From JAWKHR01 sp041394725 (GTDB lineage: Bacteria; Acidobacteriota; Vicinamibacteria; Vicinamibacterales; SCN-69-37), in contig JAWKHR010000059.1 in assembly GCA_041394725.1 (NCBI GenBank), positions 1 to 37,387 of the forward strand: DNA of 37,387 nt. The letters are read 5' to 3'. The notes below the pieces were generated by a model. That model was not told the DNA's origin. It saw only the letters and a program-made list of their open reading frames with translations, and did not search any database. A program made the translations under genes and the position numbers. Each line of letters begins with the position of its first letter. Positions within the stretch are counted from its first letter, which is position 1. Below are positions 1-6,483 of the stretch, one piece after another.

Positions 1-1
1 G

Positions 2-487
2 GACCTGGCGGCCGTCGGACGGACGATTGAGCCGGCCGCGGCACAGCTGCTCGTCGAGCGCGCCGGCGGCGACATCAACCGACTCCGCGGCGACCTGGAG
101 CGGCTGCTGCTCTATACGGAGGGGCAGAAGCGGATCGCGCGCGCCGACGTGGAGGAAATCGCCTCGGCGCCGACCGGCGTCGACGACGAGTGGGCGGTCG
201 TCAACGCCATCGCGTCCGGCGACGCCGCGACGGCGCTCCGCGAGGTCGGCCGGCGGCTGGATCGCGGCGACTCGCCGCACGGGCTGGTGGGGCAGCTGCG
301 CTGGTGGGTGTCGGCGCGGCTGGCCGAGGGCGCCCCGGAACGGGTGCGCCCGGCCGTCGAGGCGCTGCTGCGGACGGACCTCGCCCTGAAGAGCTCGGGG
401 GGCGAGGACCGGGTGCTGATTGAGCGCCTGGTCGTGGAGTTGACCGGGCGACCCCTGCCGCAGCGCGGCTGGGGCGGGCGGCGCTAG
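2..487 (+). CDS. holA: DNA polymerase III subunit delta, C-terminal part (5' end outside window)
   Basis: This is the C-terminal 161 residues of the clamp-loader delta subunit, which opens the beta sliding clamp during replication. The frame is open from base 2 to TAG at 485-487, and the start lies left of the window. The visible part begins inside the family's helical domain (AGGDINRLRGDLERLLLY) and continues into the C-terminal collar region. The TDLALKSSGGEDRVLIERLV segment is the typical end of HolA proteins. It converges on rpsT, a very common holA neighbour. No signal peptide or unusual feature is visible. Identification rests on these family motifs rather than on a database search. Confidence 0.88.
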   Translation, partial: DLAAVGRTIEPAAAQLLVERAGGDINRLRGDLERLLLYTEGQKRIARADVEEIASAPTGVDDEWAVVNAIASGDAATALREVGRRLDRGDSPHGLVGQLRWWVSARLAEGAPERVRPAVEALLRTDLALKSSGGEDRVLIERLVVELTGRPLPQRGWGGRR

Positions 488-522
488 CCGGGACGACCGG
501 CGCGACGCCTGGATGTTCGACG

Positions 523-798
523 TTACGCCGACGCGGACTTGCGCGCGAGGTTCTGGACGAGGCGGGACTTGTAGCGGCCGGCCGCGTTGTCGTGGATGAT
601 GCCCTTGCCGGCCATCTTGTCCACGAGCGAGAAGGTCTCGCTCACGAGCGACTTCGCCTTCTCCAGGTCGCCGGCATCGATCGCCGTCCGGATGGCCTTC
701 AGGCCGGTCCGGAGCTTCGAGCGGAGCTCGCGGTTGTGCTGGGTGCGCTTGATCGTCTGGCGATGCGCCTTCATCGCCGATTTGTGTCGGGTCGCCAC
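523..798 (-). CDS. rpsT: 30S ribosomal protein S20
   Basis: This is small-subunit ribosomal protein S20, which binds 16S rRNA early in assembly. The 91-residue product has the diagnostic start (V/M)ATRHKSAMKAHRQTIKRTQ and the later GIIHDNAAGRYKSRLVQNLA segment, and its length is normal. A longer frame upstream is rejected because S20 proteins begin at this point. The GTG at 798 is preceded by GAGG with 8 bases of spacing. It is transcribed towards holA. Upstream lie a good extended -10 (TGCTATACT) and a hairpin followed by four T's inside the leader, so transcription attenuation is possible. Confidence 0.95.
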   Translation of the reverse strand: MATRHKSAMKAHRQTIKRTQHNRELRSKLRTGLKAIRTAIDAGDLEKAKSLVSETFSLVDKMAGKGIIHDNAAGRYKSRLVQNLARKSASA

Positions 799-858
799 TC
801 GGTCGTCCTCACAGGGCGGGTGTCCGGCGTCCGGACGCCCGGGAACCAACGGTCCTCG

Positions 859-878
859 AAAAGCCCGTTTTCACGGGC
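859..878 (-). terminator. GNRA-loop hairpin with T-run in the rpsT leader
   Basis: Read on the minus strand, a perfect 6-bp stem GCCCGT/ACGGGC closes a GAAA tetraloop and is followed directly by TTTT. It lies downstream of the hslR stop codon and also downstream of the candidate rpsT -10 box. It can therefore be the hslR terminator, an attenuator in the rpsT leader, or both. Confidence 0.6.
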
Positions 879-890
879 CCGAAACTCCAG

Positions 891-919
891 AGTATAGCAC
901 GGGGCCCGCCCGGGCTCAG
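891..919 (-). promoter_or_regulatory. Candidate rpsT promoter
   Basis: On the minus strand TATACT (896-891) is preceded by TGC, which makes an extended -10. A weak -35 (CTGAGC, 919-914) lies 17 bp upstream and overlaps the hslR stop. The predicted leader of about 85 bases contains the hairpin at 859-878. Confidence 0.5.
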
Positions 920-1329
920 CGGTCGCCGTCTTCCTTCGCCTGGCGGAGGCGCCGGCGTTCCCGCCGGTCCGGCGTGACGTGACTCGGCGGCCGGCGACGC
1001 GGTCCGGCCAGCCGCATCAGGTCCAGCATGGCCTGCTCCTCCGGCGACGGGGGCGGCGTGACGTCCTCGTAGAAGGCCCTCGCCAGCGCCTTGGCCACGT
1101 GCTGATCGCCGGTGATCCGCACCACCACGCGCTGCCGCCGCCCATGGGGGCGCGTGAGCTCGACGATGTCGCCGGGCCGGACCTCCCGGTGCGGCTTGGC
1201 CGCCTGGCCGTTGACGTCGACCTTGCCGCCCTTGATGGCCTTCTGGGCCTCGGAGCGGGTGCGGCAGAGGCAGGCGACGTCGAGCCAGACATCGAGCCGG
1301 ACGGGGCTGGAGGGCGGAACGTCGGCCAT
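916..1329 (-). CDS. hslR: S4-domain RNA-binding protein, Hsp15-like
   Basis: This 137-residue basic protein resembles heat-shock protein 15, which binds stalled 50S subunits carrying nascent chains. The S4 domain covers roughly residues 11-60 (RLDVWLDVACLCRTRSEAQK, then GGKVDVNG and RPGDIVEL). The tail PDRRERRRLRQAKEDGD matches the basic Hsp15 ending with its PD(R/K)(R/K)ER pattern. The ATG at 1329 has no Shine-Dalgarno sequence, and an inverted-repeat cluster begins at the next base. An in-frame GTG at 1347 is an alternative start. It is divergent from the M14 gene. Family assignment is firm; Hsp15 function is inferred from length and tail. Confidence 0.82.
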   Translation of the reverse strand: MADVPPSSPVRLDVWLDVACLCRTRSEAQKAIKGGKVDVNGQAAKPHREVRPGDIVELTRPHGRRQRVVVRITGDQHVAKALARAFYEDVTPPPSPEEQAMLDLMRLAGPRRRPPSHVTPDRRERRRLRQAKEDGDR

Positions 1330-1414
1330 AGGGGGACGGGTCTCCACGCCAGGGACGGGCCCGGAGACCTGTCCCCATTGTGGCCGATTCTGTGGAAAAC
1401 AGACCCGTCCCCCT
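1330..1414. repeat. REP-like inverted-repeat cluster between divergent genes
   Basis: AGGGGGACGGGTCT (1330-1343) is exactly complementary to AGACCCGTCCCCCT (1401-1414). The same left arm, read as GGGGACGGGTCTCC (1332-1345), also pairs with GGAGACCTGTCCCC (1363-1376) with one G-T mismatch. Two alternative hairpins are therefore possible. The cluster fills most of the gap between hslR and the M14 gene and resembles GGGGAC-type REP palindromes. Confidence 0.6.
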
Positions 1415-1428
1415 CTATGCTCTGCACC

Positions 1429-4228
1429 ATGGCTCACAGACTGACGGTGCTGGCGGCGCTGTGCCTTTCGCTCGTGGCGGGCATCGGGGCGCAGGCGCCT
1501 CCCGCGGTGACGTCGCCGCGGCAGGAGTTCGGACACGACTTCGGCGACGACTACTTCCTCGCCGATTACCAGCAGCTCTCCGCCTACTGGCGCAAGCTGG
1601 CCGCCGAGTCCGACCGGATGACCGTCGAGTCGATTGGCCGCACCGCCGAGGGCCGCGAGCAGCTGATGGCCGTCGTCACGTCGCCCGAGAACCACCGGAA
1701 CCTGGCGCGCTACCAGGACATCTCCCGGCGCCTGGCGCTGGCCGACGGCGTGAGCGAGGCCGAGGCGCGGGCGCTCGCGCGCGAAGGCAAGGCCGTCGTA
1801 TGGATCGACGGCGGGCTGCACGCGACCGAGACGCTCGGCGCCCAGCAGCTCGGCGAGATGGTCTACCAGATGGTCAGCGGGACGGATCCGGAGACGCTGC
1901 GGATCCTCGACGACGTGATCATCCTCTTCGTGCACGCGAACCCGGACGGCCACGACCTGGTCGCCGACTGGTACATGCGCAACGAGGACCCGGCGCAGCG
2001 CACCACGGCCGGCCTGCCGGAGCTGTACCAGAAGTACATCGGCCACGACAACAACCGCGACTTCTTCGCGTCGACCCAGGCCGAGACGGAGAACATGAAC
2101 CGCGTGCTCTACCACGAGTGGTTCCCGCAGATCCTCTACAACCACCACCAGAGCGGGCCGTCGGGCACCGTGCTCTGGTCGCCGCCCCTGCGCGACCCCT
2201 TCAACTACAACCAGGACCCGCTCATCCCGCTCGGCATCCAGACGATCGGCCTCGCGCTCCACACGCGCCTCGCGGCGGAGGGCAAGCCGGGCGCGACGAT
2301 GCGCAACGGCGGGCCGTACGACGGGTGGTGGAACGGCGGGATCCGCAACACCGCGGCGTTCCACAACACGATCGCGATCCTCACCGAGATGATCGGCAAC
2401 CCGACGCCGATGCGCGTGCCGCTCGTGATGGACCGCCAGCTGCCGTCGAGTGACCTGACCTACCCGGTGCCGCCCCAGGAATGGCACTTCCGCCAGTCGA
2501 TCGACTACTCGGTCGCGTGCAACCGGGCCGTGCTCGACATCGCCTCGAAGATGTCCGAGAACTTCCTCTACAACCGGTGGGTGATGGGCCACAACTCGAT
2601 CGAGCGCGGCAGCGAGGACAGCTGGACGGCTCGCCCGCACCGGTACGCGGCGGCCGAGGCCGCGGTCCGGGCCGCGGCGGCCACGGGCGCGGGGGGCGTC
2701 GCCGCGGGTGCCGGGGGAGCGGGACGCGGCGGCCGGGGTGGCGGGCGCGGGGGCCGGGGCGGCCTCGACGAGGATGCGCTCTGGGCGGCGCTGCACCGGC
2801 CAGAGGACCGCGACCCGCGCGGCTACATCCTCCCATCGTCGCAGGCCGACTTCCCGACGGCGACCCGGTTCGTCAACGCGCTGCGTGAGACCGGCATCAT
2901 CGTCAAGCGCGCGACGCGCGAGTTCACGGTGGCGGGGCGCACGTACCCGGCCGGCTCGCTGATCGTACCGACGGCGCAGGCCTTCCGCCCGCACGTCATC
3001 GACATGTTCGAGCCGCAGGACCACCCGGACAACTTCCCGTACGAGGGCGCGCCGCCGATTCGTCCGTATGACGCCGCCGGCTGGACGCTGGCGTTCCAGA
3101 TGGGCGTCGAGTTCGACCGGATCCTCGATCCGTTCACCGGGCCGTTCGAGGACGTGACCGACTGGAACCTGCCGATGCCGCCCGGGACGCCCCCGCCGTC
3201 CGGCGCCGCGGCCTGGTCCGTGTCGCCGCGCCAGATCGACGCCTTCGCCACCGCGAACCGGCTGCTCGCGGCGGGACAGCCGGTGCGTCGCGGCGCCGGT
3301 GGCACCTTCGTCGTGACGGGTGGCGCGGCGGCCCGTGACGTCCTCGCGCGCGCCGCCGAGGAGCGGGGTGTCAACGTCTCCGCGGCGCCGGCCGGGGCCG
3401 CCGGCAGCGGGGCGTCGCTCGGACCGCGCCGCGTCGGCCTGTGGGACCAGTACGGCGGGTCGATCGACTCGGGCTGGGCGCGCTGGATTCTCGAGCAGTT
3501 CGAGTTCCCGTTCACCCGGGTGTTTCCGCCGGAGATCGACGCCGGCAACCTGAACGCCCGCTACGACACGCTCATCTTCGTCGACGGCGCGATCCCGGCG
3601 CCCGCCCCCGCGGGCGGGCGCGGCGCGCGGGGCGGCGGCGCGGGCCGGCCGCGGGCGGCGGTGCTGGCCGGGGCGCGGGAGCAGGGGGGCCGGCATTCCC
3701 GAGCGGTACGCGAACCAGGTCGGCTCGATGACCGCCGCCGAGTCGCTGCCGCGCCTGCGGGAGTTCCTGGAGAACGGCGGCACGGTGATCGCCATCGGCC
3801 GGTCCGCGACGAACCTCGCCGCGTTCCTGGACCTGCCGATGACCGACCACCTCGTCGAGAACGGGCAGCCGCTGCCCCAGACGAAGTTCTACACGCCGAG
3901 TTCGGTGCTGCGCGCGCGCGTGGACACGGCGAGCCCGGTCGCGGCTGGCATGCCCGAGCACGTGGACGTGTTCTACGACAACAGCCCCGTGTGGACGCTC
4001 GGCGCCGACGCGGCCGCGCGCGGCGTTCGGCCCATCGCGTGGTTCGACACGGCGACGCCGCTGCGCAGTGGGTGGGCGTGGGGTCAGCAGTACCTGAAAG
4101 ACGGCGTGATCGCGGTCGATGCCAGGGTCGGACAGGGACGCGCCCTGCTGTTCGGCGCCGAGATCCTCCAGCGCGCGCAGCCGCACGGGACGTTCAAGTT
4201 CCTGTTCAACGGTGTGTACCTGAAGTGA
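1429..4228 (+). CDS. Exported M14-family zinc carboxypeptidase-like protein, reading frame interrupted once
   Basis: This is a probable secreted or periplasmic metallopeptidase of about 930 residues. A signal peptide (residues 1 to about 21, ending GIGAQA) precedes the M14 domain. Visible M14 features are H131-A-T-E134 (zinc ligands), NNRD at 208-211 (substrate-binding Asn/Arg), the His pair at 239-240 (third zinc ligand) and Glu in ILTEM at about 320 (catalytic). A Gly/Arg-rich stretch covers about residues 410-446. The C-terminal part resembles a glutamine-amidotransferase-like fold (FLENGGTVIAIG). The span is 2,800 bases, one more than a multiple of three. The frame moves from positions congruent to 1 (mod 3) to positions congruent to 2, inside G/C-rich sequence at about 3590-3692. 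No Shine-Dalgarno is visible; ATG 1417 is an alternative start. The M28 gene follows. Confidence 0.82.
3590..3692 (+). other. Frameshift zone in a Gly/Ala/Arg-coding low-complexity linker
   Basis: Upstream protein similarity runs in one frame to about 3590. Downstream the sequence IPERYANQVGSMTAAES resumes in the next frame from 3692. The zone between is almost pure G and C, with a run of six G's at 3684-3689. One extra base, or two missing bases, would restore a single frame. Sequencing error is as likely as a real mutation. Confidence 0.7.
3728..4228 (+). CDS. C-terminal segment of the M14-family protein in the shifted frame
   Basis: This 166-residue open segment starts at an internal ATG and continues the M14-family protein after the frame change. 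It contains LREFLENGGTVIAIGRSATN and later GQGRALLFGAEILQRAQPHG, typical of the amidotransferase-like C-terminal domain of these large exported peptidases, and ends KFLFNGVYLK. It has no signal peptide, no catalytic M14 residue and no clear ribosome-binding site, so it is best read as part of the gene starting at 1429 rather than as an independent gene. It is listed separately because it is the only intact frame for this part of the protein. Confidence 0.6.
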   Translation: MTAAESLPRLREFLENGGTVIAIGRSATNLAAFLDLPMTDHLVENGQPLPQTKFYTPSSVLRARVDTASPVAAGMPEHVDVFYDNSPVWTLGADAAARGVRPIAWFDTATPLRSGWAWGQQYLKDGVIAVDARVGQGRALLFGAEILQRAQPHGTFKFLFNGVYLK

Positions 4229-4280
4229 GGCGCCCGACGAAGGCCGACGGTAGAGACCGTCCGGGTGGCGAGGAGGGATC

Positions 4281-5813
4281 GTGACGCGATCGCTGTGGCG
4301 GTTCGCGGGAGTGGTGGTCGTGGCCGGCGGACTCGTCACCGCGGGCGTCGCGGTCGCCGCCAGGCAGGCGCCTGAGCCGGTCGATGCGCCGGTGAACGCG
4401 AAGATCCGCGACGAGGGACTCCACCGGTCGCAGGTCGCGGAGCTGTTCTCGACCCTCGTCGACGACATCGGTCCCAGGCTGGCCTCATCGCCGGCCTACA
4501 CCCGCGCCGCCGCGTGGGCACGCGACCGGATGACGGGCTGGGGCCTCGCGAACGTGCACCAGGAGCCCTTCGACTTCGGGCGTGGCTGGACGCTGGACAG
4601 GTTCACCATCGAGATGGTCTCGCCCCGGTACATGCCGCTCGTGGGCTACCCCGAAGCCTGGTGCCCCTCGACCTCCGGCGAGGTCGTCGCCCGCGCGGTC
4701 TCGCTGGCGGGCCGGTCGGCCGACGATGTGGAGAGGCTCGGCGCATCGCTGGCGGGTGCGGCCGTGCTGCAGGCGCCGCCAGTGGACAACTTCATCCGGA
4801 CGGACCGCGAACAGCCCACCGATCGCGCCGACGACCCGCCGCCACCCGACGCCGCCCGCGGCCGTGGCCAGGCCGGGCGGGGGCGCGGGCGCGGCGGGCG
4901 CGGCGGCGCGCCATCGGACGCCGCGCGCATCGCCGCGGCGATCCGGACGAGCGGCGCGGCCGTTCTCCTGAAGCCGAGCCGCGGCGAGCACGGCACGCTG
5001 TTCGTCCAGGCCGGCCGCGGCGAGAATCCGGACGACCCCGTCCCGAAGGTCGTGCTGATCGGCGAGCACTACAACCTGATCGCGCGCCTCCTCGCCAGGG
5101 GCGAGGATGTGCGCCTGCGCGTGAACGTGCAGGGCCGGCTGCACGACGAGCGGCAGACGTACAACGTGCTGGGAGAGATTCCCGGCAGCGACCCGTCGAT
5201 CGCGGGCGAGGTGGTGATGCTCGGTGCCCACCTCGATTCGTGGCACACGGCGACCGGGGCGACCGACAACGCCGACGGCGTCGCCGCGTCGCTCGAGGCG
5301 TTCCGCATCCTGAAGGCCATCGGCGCGCGCCCGCGGCGGACGGTGCGCCTCGCGCTCTGGGCCGCCGAGGAGGAGGGGCTCCTCGGGTCGCGCGCCTGGG
5401 CGGCCGCCCACCTCGCCGCGGACGCGCCCGCGGCGGCCCGCGAGCGCGTGTCGGTGTACTTCAACATCGACCCGGGCAAGGGGCCGATCTACGGCTGGTA
5501 CCTCCAGGGCAATCAGGCCGTCGCGCCGATCTTCGACGCCTGGCTCGCGCCGTTCCGCGACCTCGGCGCACGGCGCAACGTGCAGCAGTCGATCGGCAGC
5601 ACCGACCACCTGAGCTTCATCGACGAGGGCGTGCCGGGCTTCAACCCGGTCCAGGACTACACGAACTACGACGTCCGCGAGCACCACACGAACGTCGATA
5701 CGGCAGAGCGGATCGACGTCGCCGATCTGCAGCAGAACGCGATCGTACTGGCGTCCTTCGTCTACCACGCGGCGAACCGGGTCGAGCCGTTGCCGTCAGA
5801 CGTGAGACGGTAG
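4281..5813 (+). CDS. Exported M28-family zinc aminopeptidase-like protein
   Basis: This 510-residue exported metallopeptidase has an N-terminal signal anchor (residues 8-29, VVVVAGGLVTAGVAVAA). A PA-like insert lies in the middle and an M28 catalytic domain follows from about residue 290. Expected two-zinc residues are present: H317 in GAHLDSW, D329 in GATDNADG, E363-E364 in AAEEEGLLGS, D397 in FNIDPGKG and H469 in HHTNVDT. A Gly/Arg-rich stretch at about 192-209 interrupts the insert. The GTG at 4281 has a strong ribosome-binding site (AGGAGG, 5 bases upstream). It follows the M14 gene by 52 bases, and a TlpA-like gene follows, suggesting an operon for extracytoplasmic peptide breakdown. The exact substrate is unknown. 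Confidence 0.88.
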   Translation: MTRSLWRFAGVVVVAGGLVTAGVAVAARQAPEPVDAPVNAKIRDEGLHRSQVAELFSTLVDDIGPRLASSPAYTRAAAWARDRMTGWGLANVHQEPFDFGRGWTLDRFTIEMVSPRYMPLVGYPEAWCPSTSGEVVARAVSLAGRSADDVERLGASLAGAAVLQAPPVDNFIRTDREQPTDRADDPPPPDAARGRGQAGRGRGRGGRGGAPSDAARIAAAIRTSGAAVLLKPSRGEHGTLFVQAGRGENPDDPVPKVVLIGEHYNLIARLLARGEDVRLRVNVQGRLHDERQTYNVLGEIPGSDPSIAGEVVMLGAHLDSWHTATGATDNADGVAASLEAFRILKAIGARPRRTVRLALWAAEEEGLLGSRAWAAAHLAADAPAAARERVSVYFNIDPGKGPIYGWYLQGNQAVAPIFDAWLAPFRDLGARRNVQQSIGSTDHLSFIDEGVPGFNPVQDYTNYDVREHHTNVDTAERIDVADLQQNAIVLASFVYHAANRVEPLPSDVRR

Positions 5814-5863
5814 CGGTCTCCACGCGACAGGGACACCGGTCACGAGCCCTGGCGGGAGGTGGG

Positions 5864-6361
5864 ATGAGGTCGCGGTTCCGGCCGGCGCTGCTCATCGCCG
5901 TGGCCATCGCCTTCGCCGCCGGCTGCGCGCCGTTCGAAGCGCTGTCGACGCCGGCGAAGCTCGACGTCACGCTCAGGGACATGCACGGCCGCGACGTGCG
6001 CCTCGCCGACTTCCGCGGCAGGCCCATCGTGATCAACTTCTGGGCGACGTGGTGCGGCCCCTGCCGGCAGGAGATGCCGCAGCTCGTCGCGCTGGCGGCA
6101 CGTTACCAGGAGCGCGGCCTCGTCGTGCTCGGCATCTCGGTGGACGACGGGCCCGAGGCGATGCAGGCCTTCGCGAAGACCTACGGCGTGGACTACCCCT
6201 TGCTCGAGGGCCGGACGCAGCCCGAGGCGGTCACGGCGCTCGAGTACTTCGGGCTCCTGCCCACCACGATCTTCATCGACCGGGGCGGCGTGATCGTCGG
6301 CCGGCAGGTCGGCCTGGCGACTGACGCCTCGTTCGAGCGGCGCATCGAGGCGCTGTTCTGA
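5864..6361 (+). CDS. TlpA/ResA-like lipoprotein thioredoxin
   Basis: This 165-residue membrane-anchored thiol-disulfide oxidoreductase acts outside the cytoplasm. The N-terminus has a short hydrophobic segment ending FAAG-C21, a lipobox for lipid attachment. The thioredoxin fold follows, with the AhpC/TSA-type start VTLRDMHGRDVRLADFRGRP, the active site W63-C64-G65-P66-C67 and the cis-Pro region LLPTTIFID. The ATG at 5864 is preceded by GGGAGGTGGG, which decides the start. It lies 50 bases after the M28 peptidase in the same direction and may keep cysteines of exported proteins reduced. TlpA, ResA and DsbE-like roles cannot be separated by sequence alone. Confidence 0.88.
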   Translation: MRSRFRPALLIAVAIAFAAGCAPFEALSTPAKLDVTLRDMHGRDVRLADFRGRPIVINFWATWCGPCRQEMPQLVALAARYQERGLVVLGISVDDGPEAMQAFAKTYGVDYPLLEGRTQPEAVTALEYFGLLPTTIFIDRGGVIVGRQVGLATDASFERRIEALF

Positions 6362-6412
6362 CGCCTGGCCGCCGACGGCGCCGCCGATGGGGGCGCGGGT
6401 CTCGGCGCTCCA

Positions 6413-6428
6413 CCTGGGCGCGCCCAGG
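6413..6428. terminator. Perfect 16-bp palindrome between convergent genes
   Basis: CCTGGGCG-CGCCCAGG is a perfect palindrome in the 122-base gap between the TlpA-like gene and the convergent ADOP permease. It could serve as a bidirectional terminator, but no T-run follows on either strand. Nothing else stands out in this gap. Confidence 0.35.
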
Positions 6429-6483
6429 CGCGGCGATTCGCGCCGGTCCGGCCACGCGGCCTTCGTTCGGTCGTGCGCGGTCC

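Noticed and set aside
3600..3692. Programmed frameshift in the M14 gene
   Set aside because: No classic slippery sequence with a following structure can be singled out in this G/C-only stretch, and sequencing error explains it equally well.
916..3795. Very long open frame on the minus strand across the M14 gene
   Set aside because: Only its last 414 bases (hslR) show a protein family. The rest is Arg/Ala/Val-rich antisense translation of a GC-rich gene.
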